Positions 17,164 to 25,476 of a stretch of 64,000 bases of DNA are shown one piece after another. Both the position numbers and the translations under genes were made by a program. Under the pieces are notes generated by a model. It saw nothing but the letters and a program-made list of their open reading frames with translations. It was not told where the DNA came from and ran no database searches. Every line of letters begins with the position of its first letter. The stretch's first letter is position 1. Origin of the DNA: Paenarthrobacter aurescens TC1 (lineage in GTDB: Bacteria > Actinomycetota > Actinomycetes > Actinomycetales > Micrococcaceae); NCBI GenBank assembly GCA_000014925.1, contig CP000474.1, positions 4,464,001 through 4,528,000 of the forward strand, read 5' to 3'.

Positions 17164-17739
17164 GTGTCTCACGAGCAACCCGTCACCGTTTCCGTAGCCC
17201 GCACCATTCTTCCCGGCTATACCCGGCAGGCCAATGCTTGGGCCCATGCAGGCCAGGAGCTCGCCCGCGAATGGCCTGGATATCTGGGATCCGGCTGGGT
17301 GCGCAATGGGGTGGACTCCGCTGAATGGCACATGCTTTACCGCTTCGCGGACGCCGATTCACTGCAGGAGTGGGAGGACTCCGAGGAGCGTCGCTGGTGG
17401 ATCGATAGCGCCAGGGACATGATGGAGACCACGCGGGTGGAGCGGCACACGGGCATCGAAGGATGGTTTTCGCGGCCCGGGGACGTCTCGGTGGTTGTGC
17501 CCGAAACAGTGGTGCCGCCACGCTGGAAGCAGGCCATCAGCATCTTCCTGCCCTTCTTCCCGCTCAGTCTGCTGGCAAATTTCCTACTGCACCCCCTGAC
17601 CCAGGACTGGCAACTGGTGTTGTCGGTGCTGCTCAACATCGTCATCCTGACGCCTTTGATGACGTATATCTTCCTGCCGATCACCACCAGGCTCCTCCAG
17701 CCGTGGCTTCAAGCAAAGCCGCGCAAGCGGCCTCGGTAG
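17164..17739 (+). CDS. Antibiotic-biosynthesis-monooxygenase-fold membrane protein
   Basis: A 191-residue protein whose first 110 residues look like an ABM-type dimeric ferredoxin-like domain (TVSVARTILPGYTRQANAWA... WHMLYRFADADSLQEWEDSE). Two membrane spans follow near the C-terminus (FLPFFPLSLLANFLL and VLSVLLNIVILTPLMTYIFL) and a basic tail. A GTG at 17164 is preferred to the longer frame because it is free of the divergent MATE gene. This membrane-tethered ABM form is common in actinobacteria; its substrate is unknown. Confidence 0.8.
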   Translation: MSHEQPVTVSVARTILPGYTRQANAWAHAGQELAREWPGYLGSGWVRNGVDSAEWHMLYRFADADSLQEWEDSEERRWWIDSARDMMETTRVERHTGIEGWFSRPGDVSVVVPETVVPPRWKQAISIFLPFFPLSLLANFLLHPLTQDWQLVLSVLLNIVILTPLMTYIFLPITTRLLQPWLQAKPRKRPR

Positions 17740-17807
17740 CTGAGGCTTTGGTCATAAAAAGCCATGATTAGTTGACACTTCAACTTAATTTCGGAAGGGT
17801 TGAAGAC

Positions 17808-18242
17808 ATGAACAAGTCCAGCTTGACCACCACAGCCCTGACCATCCTGCGTGTTATCGCAGGATTTCTCTTCGCCGCGCACGGTTGGCAGAAGTTCAAC
17901 GAATTCACCATCGCCGGCACGCAAGCCTCTTTCACGCAGATGGGAGTGCCCGGCGCTTCCGCTGTGGCCCCGATCGTCGCCACGCTCGAGCTTGTGGGTG
18001 GCATCGCCCTGATCATCGGCCTTCTGACCCGCGTCTTTGCTGCCCTTTTGGCCGTCAACATGCTCGGCGCGCTCTTCCTGGTGCACGCCCCAGCCGGCGT
18101 ATTCGTCGGTAATGGCGGGTACGAGCTTGTGCTGCTGTTTGCAGGCGCCGCATTGGCTCTCGCACTGGCCGGCGCGGGCAGGATCTCCGCCGACGCCGCA
18201 CTGTTCGGCCGTCAAAGCTCCAAGCTGCGCGTCCTCGCGTAA
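17808..18242 (+). CDS. DoxX-family membrane protein
   Basis: A 144-residue protein with four spans: TILRVIAGFLFAAHGWQKF (the family N-terminal signature), PIVATLELVGGIALIIGLLT, LLAVNMLGALFLVHAP and ELVLLFAGAALALALAGAG. The DoxX family includes quinol- or thiosulfate-linked oxidoreductase subunits and stress-related proteins; which applies here is not clear. ATG at 17808 preceded by GGAAGGG. Confidence 0.9.
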   Translation: MNKSSLTTTALTILRVIAGFLFAAHGWQKFNEFTIAGTQASFTQMGVPGASAVAPIVATLELVGGIALIIGLLTRVFAALLAVNMLGALFLVHAPAGVFVGNGGYELVLLFAGAALALALAGAGRISADAALFGRQSSKLRVLA

Positions 18243-18287
18243 CCCCCCACCCCCGGACGCTCTCTCAGATAACACGCCCTTCAGCCC

Positions 18288-18326
18288 GATGCTCTCTCAC
18301 TCTCTTCAGGAAAGTGAGAGAGCATC
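18288..18326. repeat. 14-bp inverted repeat after DoxX gene
   Basis: Perfect arms 18288-18301 and 18313-18326 (core GCTCTCTCAC) flank an 11-base loop. A partial extra copy of the arm (CGCTCTCTCAG) lies at 18259-18268. It may act as a terminator for the DoxX gene or be a dispersed palindromic element; no T-run follows. Confidence 0.5.
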
Positions 18327-18449
18327 CGGCTTTAAGGGCCAGGATGTGAGAGGGCGATCCAGGTCATGGCGCCGTTCCAGCGGGCGCTGTCAGGCAGATG
18401 TTGGTGCCGGGGCCGTGCTTCTGCAGCTTTCGGTGGTACAAATAGCCTG

Positions 18450-18782
18450 ATGATGACCCTCCTCACCGGCGTCGGCGCCAGCACTGGTACAGCCCGAGGC
18501 ACTGCCCGGCTCATCCACGGCCCCGACGAATTCACGCGCTTCCAGTCCGGCGACGTACTGGTTTGCCGCACTACCGACCCCGCGTGGACGCCCCTCTTCG
18601 GCATGGCATCAGCGGTGGTCACGGAGACCGGAGGAATGTTGTCGCACGCCGCGATCGTCGCACGCGAGTTCGGGATCCCGGCCGTGCTGGGTATTCGTGA
18701 TGCGCTGAACCTGCTCGCTGACGGGGAAACGTTGGCCGTTGATGGATCACTGGGAACCGTCACCCTGATGGATACCAAATGA
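18450..18782 (+). CDS. Stand-alone PEP-utilising enzyme mobile domain
   Basis: A 110-residue protein that is just the swivelling phosphohistidine domain of PEP synthase/PPDK/EI enzymes: DVLVCRTTDPAWTPLFGMAS followed by VTETGGMLSHAAIVAREFGIPAVLG, where the phosphorylatable His lies in GGMLSHAAIVAR. The nucleotide-binding and PEP-binding domains are absent. Its stop overlaps the start of the next gene (18779-18782), so the two are translationally coupled. It probably works with a partner kinase or as a regulatory phospho-carrier; this is inference. Confidence 0.8.
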   Translation: MMTLLTGVGASTGTARGTARLIHGPDEFTRFQSGDVLVCRTTDPAWTPLFGMASAVVTETGGMLSHAAIVAREFGIPAVLGIRDALNLLADGETLAVDGSLGTVTLMDTK

Positions 18783-19342
18783 CGCTCCTCACTTTGCATG
18801 CCGTCCGCCTGCTTGGTTTCGCAGATACCCCAACGGTTGCGGCCCGCTTCTCGCAAGACCCCGGTTTGGTGGAGTCCCAACTCATCGACGCCGGTGTGAA
18901 CGGCTTGGTTTCGCACAGCACCTTCGCGGGGACCAGCGGTTGGTCCCTGTCGAGCCTCGGGAGGGCTGAGAACCAGAGATTACTGGCCGAAGAACTGGAC
19001 CGCACCGGTGCGCGCATCGCAGTCTTGGCCGTTCATGAGGACTTCGCGGACATCAACACCGGAGTTGTGGCTGCCTGCAGCGCCATCCAGCTGCAGACAT
19101 CGCCCAGTGAAGACGCCATGGATGTCCTGATAGGCGCCTTGGCGTCGTGGCGTCCACTCGAAGCGCAGCTGACCGGTTTGCTGCCTCGCTTCGGCGGCTA
19201 CTCCGAGCGCCTGCTGCTCGCGCTGAAGCACGCGGTCCAGGACACGGCATGGCTCACCGCCACCGATCGCGATTCCTTCCATCGGGCATGGTTCGAACTT
19301 CATGAGGACCTCATTGCGACCCTCGGCATCCAGCGCCAGTAG
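18779..19342 (+). CDS. Winged-helix protein coupled to PEP mobile domain
   Basis: A 187-residue protein. The first 75 residues look like a winged helix-turn-helix (HAVRLLGFADTPTVAARFSQ, then a wing-like LGRAENQRLLAEELDRTG). The rest is an alpha-helical domain rich in Leu and Asp of unknown role. The four-base overlap with the phosphohistidine-domain gene suggests they form a functional pair, perhaps a phospho-responsive regulator. No characterised homologue comes to mind. Confidence 0.65.
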   Translation: MTLLTLHAVRLLGFADTPTVAARFSQDPGLVESQLIDAGVNGLVSHSTFAGTSGWSLSSLGRAENQRLLAEELDRTGARIAVLAVHEDFADINTGVVAACSAIQLQTSPSEDAMDVLIGALASWRPLEAQLTGLLPRFGGYSERLLLALKHAVQDTAWLTATDRDSFHRAWFELHEDLIATLGIQRQ

Positions 19343-19389
19343 TCAGTCTTAGTCACGTAACAGAAACCTGCCGCCAGTAAACTGCCACC

Positions 19390-20364
19390 ATGAGCGATGA
19401 TGCCGCCAACTCAGTGACCCTCCGCTTCCTGGCGGCTCCCATGGACATCGGACACAGCGGGTCCGTCGACGCCGGGACAGTCCTTGAGTGGGTGGACAAA
19501 GCAGCGTATGCCGCGGCGGTTGGTTGGGCCAAGGCGTATTGCGTCACGGCGTACGTGGGAAACATCCACTTCACAGACCCCGTGAACAGCGGAGACATGG
19601 TGGAAGTGACCTCCACCATCGTCTACACCGGCCGGTCCTCCATGCACATCCACACAGTGGTCAGTTCCCGTGATCCCAAAGGCGGGCCGGAAACAATGCA
19701 CAGCCAGTGCATGGTGATCTTCGTGGCCGTCGGACCCGACGGGAAGCCGATTCCGGTCCCCCAGTTTGAGCCGTCCACACCCGAGGAAATAGAGCAGCGC
19801 GACCATGCGCTGGCTCGCATCGAGGTCCGCGAGCAGATCGTCAACGCGATGAACGCCCAGGAATATACCGACGCCGGAACAGCCGAGCGCGTCGTCCTGC
19901 GGTTTATGGCGTCCCCCACTGATGTGAACTGGGGCGGCAAGGTCCACGGCGGCATCGTGATGAAGTGGATCGACGAAGCCGCATACGTATGCGCCTCCCG
20001 ATACTGCGGCAAAGACACTGTGGCCGTGTTCTCCGGGGGTGTCCGCTTCTACCGGCCCCTGCTGATAGGCCACGTCGTGGAGGTAGAAGCGCGGCTCGTG
20101 TACACCGGCGCCAAGGGCATGCATATCGCGGTCCACGTGCGCTCCGGTGATCCTAAAACCCGCGAAATGAACCTGACCACGTATTGCCTCACGGTGATGG
20201 TGGCGCGCGACGAAACAGGGACGGCAGTCCCCATCCCGCCCTGGGTACCCGTGTCTGACGAGGACAGGAAGTTGCATGCCCATGCCCGCGAACTCCTGGA
20301 AATCCGCGGCCGGGCACCAGGAAACCGGCTGCCGGATCATCTGAAGAAGCTCGCCGAGAGTTAG
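19390..20364 (+). CDS. Acyl-CoA thioesterase with two hotdog domains
   Basis: A 324-residue protein with a tandem hotdog repeat: first unit about residues 5-115 (SGSVDAGTVLEWVDKAAYAA... HFTDPVNSGDMVEVTSTIVY), second about 165-275 (GGKVHGGIVMKWIDEAAYVC... RFYRPLLIGHVVEVEARLVY). The HGGxxMxWID element of the second unit is the classic YciA/BACH acyl-CoA thioesterase signature; in the first unit the His-Gly is degenerate, as is usual in double-hotdog enzymes. It hydrolyses acyl-CoA to free acid and CoA. Cytoplasmic. Confidence 0.9.
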   Translation: MSDDAANSVTLRFLAAPMDIGHSGSVDAGTVLEWVDKAAYAAAVGWAKAYCVTAYVGNIHFTDPVNSGDMVEVTSTIVYTGRSSMHIHTVVSSRDPKGGPETMHSQCMVIFVAVGPDGKPIPVPQFEPSTPEEIEQRDHALARIEVREQIVNAMNAQEYTDAGTAERVVLRFMASPTDVNWGGKVHGGIVMKWIDEAAYVCASRYCGKDTVAVFSGGVRFYRPLLIGHVVEVEARLVYTGAKGMHIAVHVRSGDPKTREMNLTTYCLTVMVARDETGTAVPIPPWVPVSDEDRKLHAHARELLEIRGRAPGNRLPDHLKKLAES

Positions 20365-20388
20365 TGCGGGCTCCTACGTCTACTTAAG

Positions 20389-20420
20389 TGCCTCAGCAGC
20401 TTCAACAAGCTGCTGAGGCA
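20389..20420 (+). terminator. Terminator hairpin after thioesterase gene
   Basis: A perfect 14-bp stem (TGCCTCAGCAGCTT pairing with AAGCTGCTGAGGCA) around loop CAAC, followed by TCGTCATTTT, starts 25 bases after the thioesterase stop. The following stretch up to the LuxR gene contains the short ORF noted at 20660-20770. Confidence 0.8.
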
Positions 20421-20659
20421 TCGTCATTTTCCGCGCCGTCTTCCCGGCGTTCGCCGTGTCGTTCCGGCGTTGGTCGTGCTCCAAACGCGTGCCGGCTTCC
20501 ACGGCAGGCCTTCCCGGGCTTCCCCGCGCCTCCCGTGACCGACAACGGCGACTCCAGCGACCCCACATTCGTTATCAGTCCGGATGTGCTGGCCCCTCAC
20601 AGAAGGAATCTCGGCGATTCCACGACACGAATCCAGCCATCGCGACACTTGAGGGTTGA

Positions 20660-20770
20660 GTGATTACGGCAAAAGAGGCGGAGGTGTTTCGGGGCTCGGA
20701 CGAACCAGGCAGATCGAACAGCACAAAGGCTTTTTGGCACCGCCAAGTGGTCGAACAGCCTTTTCCATAA
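20660..20770 (+). other. 36-codon ORF in frame with and just upstream of LuxR-ATPase
   Basis: A GTG at 20660 opens 36 codons with good codon use (VITAKEAEVFRGSDEPGRSN ... ending VVEQPFP) and stops with TAA at 20768-20770. The stop is 12 bases before, and in the same frame as, the TTG start of the large LuxR regulator. It may be the genuine front of that protein separated by a mutation or sequencing error, or a leader ORF that sets its translation. Confidence 0.4.
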
Positions 20771-20782
20771 GGGGTCAGCAGT

Positions 20783-23359
20783 TTGCATAAGCAGAAGATA
20801 AATATCGTCCTGGACTACGTCTCCAAGGGTCTGGGCGTGAGAATCGTCGGCGCACCCGGTAGCGGCCGAACCAGTCTCCTCAAGAGCGTCGTTGCGAAAC
20901 TGGAAGAAGACGGGGCCACGGTCTACACCATGTTCGCTGCACCAGCTCTTGCGGCAGTGCCTTTTGCAGGCGTTCTCTCTCTGGGCTTGGATCTTCGTTC
21001 CAGGACAATCGGAATCCTCGGCATCGTGGACCTCCTTTCGGTCCAGATGGCCAGGTCCGGGGTGCATCTGATTGCCATCGACGATCTGGAGAACCTGGAT
21101 CGGGAGTCATTGGCAGTGGTTGATGTCCTGCGGAGAAGGAACAATGTTCCGCTGATCACCACCATGAACGATCGGCCGTTCCAGTCCAGAACTTCCGGCT
21201 ACTTGGGGAGCATTCCCGAAGCAACTGTCTCCCTGCCGCCACTCGAATACGAACAAACCAGCAAACTCATTCTGAACACCCTTGGTCACCCCGCCGAAGT
21301 GGACGTGGTAGCGCGTGTTCTGAGTAAGTCCGGCGGCAATCTACGGTTGGCAGTCCGGATCATCCAAACATCGGTCCTCAGTGAACGCTTGATTCTCAAG
21401 AACGGCCGATGGTGTCTGAACGGCACAAAGTTGATGAACGAACACCTTCACGGCACAGTGGAAGCCCTGCTTCAGGGGTTGCGGCCGGAAGAAGTCCGGG
21501 CACTCAACAAGATGTCACTTCTTGGACCCAGCCCGGTTGACCGCTTGGTGGCAGAAGTAGGCGAGGACGTCCTCGATAACCTTGAATACAATGGTTTGCT
21601 TTCGGTAATAGAAGGCCCGGACGAGACCCTCCTTGCGGCTGTCTTTCCACCAATAGTGGACGACTACCTTCGCGCCCACACGCTCAGCTCCAGGAGAATA
21701 CTCCAGAGCGCAGTATCAGATCATGTCGCTGCAGAAGCGGGCGATCATCCTGCGCCAGCGCCCACAGATGACATGTTGTCTGCCTCGGTATCCGTGCTTC
21801 GCACGGAAATGGGCAGCAACCACGCGGCTGCCACCCGGTACTTCCAGCAGCGGCGCGACTCCTTTGAAGAAAACCGCTACCAAACATGGGTACGCGATCG
21901 CAGCCTGTCCAATGCTGTCGCGGTACTTAGTGTCTATTGGGGGGCGCCCGCCAACCCTCACCGAATCCAAGAGGTTCTCCGGCGAACTGACACTGAAAGT
22001 GGTGAATCAGAAGACCTCTTCTTCTTCACCATGTCCTTGGCTTGGTGGCAGTTCTCACACGAAAAAGACTTGGCCGGCGCAATTGCAACAATGCAGGCTC
22101 TATCCTCCAAAGAACCACGCCTACTGCACGAAGCCAAAGCGTTCGCAGCATTCCTGACCGCAAACCATAGCGGCATGCCCAGCGACCATCATGTTTTCGC
22201 CGATGCCACGGGCCTTGGGCTGCAGGGCGGCATCATTCCCACCATGATGGGGATGCTGGAGCTATACCGGCTCAACCCCCAAGGAGCATTAAGCGCACTT
22301 GACTCAGCAAACGAGGCCTGCAGTTTTCCTAACTTCGAGTCTTTCATTCGCGGAATGGCAATGCTCTCGAGTGGCCGTGAAGAGGAGGCGCTGGTCATGG
22401 CACTCGACTGCCGGGAAAAGGCCTTACAGGACTTCGATCAGTTTGCTTTCGTAAGTCAGAGTTACATAGCAGCCCTCGCCCTCCTTCACCATGGTTTGTT
22501 CGATGAAGCCGAATATCTCATGGGTCGCGCCTTTTCATTGGGTAAACCGGGATTTCTTGTGGATTCGTTGCACGTGGCCATGCTGCGTCTTTCATCCCTG
22601 CGAAACGCTGTTCCGGCAACCTCCCATGGAGTGGCAGCGGGGTCTCAGGGCCGCGACATTGGACCGTTCCCTGGTTTAGGAACCGGGTTGCACGACCTCG
22701 CTGCCAGCCGTCCCGCCAGCGCCAAAGCCTTTGACGAAAGAGCCAGCCGAATCATCGAGAAGTCGCTGGCGCGCGGTTTTACTTTCGAAGCGATGCATAC
22801 GGGGCTTTTCGCTCTGGGGCTCCTCCCGGGCCCCCGTGTCCGGAGGCTTCTCCAGAAGATCCTGGAGGACCGCGGGATCACGGTCCACGATCAGCTCGTC
22901 ACCATTGCCGGCGCAGCCATAGAGATGGACCTTCCCCGCCTACGGCATTTGCTTGACACCTATGTGCTGGATGGAGACACGTTCCAAGTCGCGATGGTTC
23001 TTCGCGGAGCGGAGCAGCGGTGCCAGCTCAGCGGCGAGCCTGCTGCTGCGAGCGAGATGAGAAGGGCAGCCAAGGAGTTCACCGCCCGCTTCCGCATGGT
23101 GGGGACATTGTTCAATTTCAGATCAGAGCCTCCCGGCTCTTCCTTGACCATGAGGGAGATAGAGGTTGCCCTCGTCGCCGGGCAGCAAAGCAACCATGAC
23201 ATCGCCGAGCACTTCGGCATCAGCATCCGGACTGTGGAGAGCCACATATCCAACGCACTGCGGAAAACCGATACAACCACCAGAAAACAACTTGCTGATC
23301 TCATTCGAGCTGCGCCGAAGCCCCTAACGTCAGGCGCCACGGAGCAAGCCACTTCGTAG
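20783..23359 (+). CDS. Large ATP-binding LuxR-family regulator
   Basis: An 858-residue regulator with a P-loop ATPase near the N-terminus (GAPGSGRTSLLKS, about residues 23-35; acidic Walker-B-like HLIAIDDLENLD), a long helical middle with TPR-like character, and a C-terminal LuxR helix-turn-helix (LTMREIEVALVAGQQSNHDI followed by FGISIRTVESHISNALRK). This resembles LAL/MalT-type or SARP-like STAND regulators. TTG start with AAGGGG upstream. The P-loop lies unusually close to the N-terminus, so part may be missing (see 20660-20770). It borders the polysaccharide island and may control it. Confidence 0.88.
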   Translation: MHKQKINIVLDYVSKGLGVRIVGAPGSGRTSLLKSVVAKLEEDGATVYTMFAAPALAAVPFAGVLSLGLDLRSRTIGILGIVDLLSVQMARSGVHLIAIDDLENLDRESLAVVDVLRRRNNVPLITTMNDRPFQSRTSGYLGSIPEATVSLPPLEYEQTSKLILNTLGHPAEVDVVARVLSKSGGNLRLAVRIIQTSVLSERLILKNGRWCLNGTKLMNEHLHGTVEALLQGLRPEEVRALNKMSLLGPSPVDRLVAEVGEDVLDNLEYNGLLSVIEGPDETLLAAVFPPIVDDYLRAHTLSSRRILQSAVSDHVAAEAGDHPAPAPTDDMLSASVSVLRTEMGSNHAAATRYFQQRRDSFEENRYQTWVRDRSLSNAVAVLSVYWGAPANPHRIQEVLRRTDTESGESEDLFFFTMSLAWWQFSHEKDLAGAIATMQALSSKEPRLLHEAKAFAAFLTANHSGMPSDHHVFADATGLGLQGGIIPTMMGMLELYRLNPQGALSALDSANEACSFPNFESFIRGMAMLSSGREEEALVMALDCREKALQDFDQFAFVSQSYIAALALLHHGLFDEAEYLMGRAFSLGKPGFLVDSLHVAMLRLSSLRNAVPATSHGVAAGSQGRDIGPFPGLGTGLHDLAASRPASAKAFDERASRIIEKSLARGFTFEAMHTGLFALGLLPGPRVRRLLQKILEDRGITVHDQLVTIAGAAIEMDLPRLRHLLDTYVLDGDTFQVAMVLRGAEQRCQLSGEPAAASEMRRAAKEFTARFRMVGTLFNFRSEPPGSSLTMREIEVALVAGQQSNHDIAEHFGISIRTVESHISNALRKTDTTTRKQLADLIRAAPKPLTSGATEQATS

Positions 23360-23449
23360 GGCCGCTTACACCAGATACCGGAGTGCCGGGCCGATGTTTG
23401 CACACCGCCAGTCCTAAACAGTTGCTCCCCAAGACAGAAAGTCACAGAG

Positions 23450-24022
23450 TTGCCCCAAATACTAGTCCTCAGCCGGCATCGGCAATTCACTGCGCTTATC
23501 CAATGGGCTACAAAGTCGCTGCCCACCGTGTCCCCAGGTCAGGTGGCCGTGGTGGACGGGACGTTGCCAGAGCTTGAAGAGAACGTAGTTGACCTGGTCC
23601 GTGATAGCTATAAAGTGCTTGTCTACGGCGGGGTTCTCCACAGCTCCCGCGTCCTGCGCCTGATGGATCTCGGCGTGCGAGGCTATGTACCTGAAACAGC
23701 CACCCTTCCCGTTCTGCTATCCGCGATCAGGAACATTGCCGCGGACAGAACACACTTGCCGTTCGATCCTGCTTCCGGTCGAGATTACGTCCCCCTCACC
23801 ACTGCTGAGGAAGTAGCGGCCAATGCCTATTTCCTGGATGACGAGGAACTGCCTCGGATTGAAGTGGCGAGCCGCCTGGGCATTGCTGACTCGACTCTAC
23901 GGAACCAGCTGGCGTCGGTCCGCCGCAAGCTCGGAATTCCCCCACAGGCCAGTCGTACAGCGGTGAGCCGACGGTACCGCGCTACCGTGAGGCACGCGGC
24001 ACCGTCGAGGCAATCGGTGTAG
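23450..24022 (+). CDS. Atypical response regulator, LuxR-like
   Basis: A 190-residue protein. The N-terminal half looks like a receiver fold (VAVVDGTLPELEENVVDLVR, VLVYGGVLHSSRVLRLMDLGVRGYVPETA) but lacks the clear acidic pocket and phospho-Asp context, so phosphorylation is doubtful. The C-terminal part is a helix-turn-helix (ELPRIEVASRLGIADSTLRN QLASVRRKLG). It lies 90 bases after the ATPase regulator and converges closely on ugd. A similar-architecture regulator lies at 43474-44202 on the other side of the polysaccharide genes. Confidence 0.75.
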   Translation: MPQILVLSRHRQFTALIQWATKSLPTVSPGQVAVVDGTLPELEENVVDLVRDSYKVLVYGGVLHSSRVLRLMDLGVRGYVPETATLPVLLSAIRNIAADRTHLPFDPASGRDYVPLTTAEEVAANAYFLDDEELPRIEVASRLGIADSTLRNQLASVRRKLGIPPQASRTAVSRRYRATVRHAAPSRQSV

Positions 24023-24027
24023 CCGCC

Positions 24028-25407
24028 CTAAGCGGAAGGGCCGGAACTCAACTGAAGTTGCTCCCTGTGCGGCCCCTCGGTCACCTGAGTTGCAGAGTAG
24101 CGCCGGCCGATCGAGCCAAGGGACCATCCTGAGTCTTCCCACACGCGGGCCTCCAGTATGTTCCGCCCATCGATGATCTTCCGTGTTCCCGTTTGCGCTG
24201 CAAGACCTTCCGGCGTCAGGGTTTTGAACTCATCCCACTCGGTGAGAAGAAGAATAAGGTCTGCATTCTTTACGGCATCCCCCATGGATGTCACGTAGTG
24301 ATGTTGTGGCGATCGTCTGGAGGCGTTAACGTTGCCAGCCGGGTCGTAGACCGTTACCTCGGCCCCTTCGTCAAACAGCTTGTTGGCGATGTCGAGCGCC
24401 GGTGAGTCTCGGACGTCGTCACTGTTGGGCTTGAACGTAACACCAAGAATGGCGATCCTGCTTTGCGAAAGTGAACCAAGCATCACGCGGGCCAAGTCGA
24501 CGGCGCGCTCTCGACGCCTCAGATTGATCTGGTCCATCTCGTCGAGGAATCGCATGCTGCGATCCAAGCCAAGCTCAGCCGCGCGTGCCTGGAGGGCCCG
24601 GATGTCCTTGGGCAGACACCCACCACCGAACCCGATGCCCGCATTCAGGAAGCGGCGTCCAATTCGCACATCGAGGCCGATGGCATCCGCCAGCGTGCGG
24701 ATGTCTCCCCCAACGGCCTCCGTTACCTCTGAGAAGGCGTTGATGAACGAGATTTTTGTGGCAAGGAAGGCATTTGCGGCGACCTTGACCAGTTCCGCGG
24801 TCTCGAAGTCCGTAGTAATCAGGGGCACGCCATCTGCGAGTGCCTTCGCATAGACCTTTCGCAGGATTGCCTCGTCCTCAGGCGACTCCACACCAACAAC
24901 CAGACGGTCGGGAGTCAAGGTGTCCACTACGGCGAACCCTTCCCTAAGGAACTCAGGGTTCCAAGCAAGGTTCACTGAGACGCCGGGCCGTTTGTTGTCA
25001 CGAACAAGGGTTTTCAGACGCCTGGTGGTTCCCACCGGAACCGTCGACTTCCCGACAATGAGGGAATCCTTGGTGATGTTGCGGGCCAAAGAAATGGTGG
25101 CTGCATCTACAAACGACATATCGGCAGCACCTTCTCCGGCCCGCTGGGGAGTTCCCACGCCGATGAAGTGCACATCCCCCCAAGCTCCAACTTCTTGGTA
25201 AGAAGTGGTGAAGCGAAGGCGACCGCTCTTCACATGCTTTCGAAGGAGTTCGGGCAGGCCGGGCTCGTGGAACGGCAGCAGTCCTTCTGAGAGCGATGCA
25301 ACCCTCACAGGGTCTATATCTAGTCCCAGCACCTCAAAGCCGAGTTCGGCCATGCAGGCGGCGTGGGTGACACCTAAGTAGCCGGTGCCGATGACGGTAA
25401 TACGCAT
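24028..25407 (-). CDS. ugd: UDP-glucose 6-dehydrogenase
   Basis: A 459-residue dehydrogenase that oxidises UDP-glucose to UDP-glucuronate with two NAD. Rossmann motif GTGYLGVTHAACMAELG at the N-terminus, NPEFLREGFAV in the centre, catalytic Cys264 in GFGGGCLPKDIRAL, and a C-terminal UDP-binding domain with GVTFKPNSDDVRDSPAL. It provides glucuronic acid for the exopolysaccharide. It is the most downstream gene of the minus-strand half of the island, 69 bases after the nucleotidyltransferase gene. Confidence 0.95.
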   Translation of the reverse strand: MRITVIGTGYLGVTHAACMAELGFEVLGLDIDPVRVASLSEGLLPFHEPGLPELLRKHVKSGRLRFTTSYQEVGAWGDVHFIGVGTPQRAGEGAADMSFVDAATISLARNITKDSLIVGKSTVPVGTTRRLKTLVRDNKRPGVSVNLAWNPEFLREGFAVVDTLTPDRLVVGVESPEDEAILRKVYAKALADGVPLITTDFETAELVKVAANAFLATKISFINAFSEVTEAVGGDIRTLADAIGLDVRIGRRFLNAGIGFGGGCLPKDIRALQARAAELGLDRSMRFLDEMDQINLRRRERAVDLARVMLGSLSQSRIAILGVTFKPNSDDVRDSPALDIANKLFDEGAEVTVYDPAGNVNASRRSPQHHYVTSMGDAVKNADLILLLTEWDEFKTLTPEGLAAQTGTRKIIDGRNILEARVWEDSGWSLGSIGRRYSATQVTEGPHREQLQLSSGPSA

Positions 25408-25476
25408 GAGTCCTCGCTTTTCGGAGTGACAACGGTGATCAGAACTGTTAGGCCCCTAAGGACCGGACGTGTCCGT

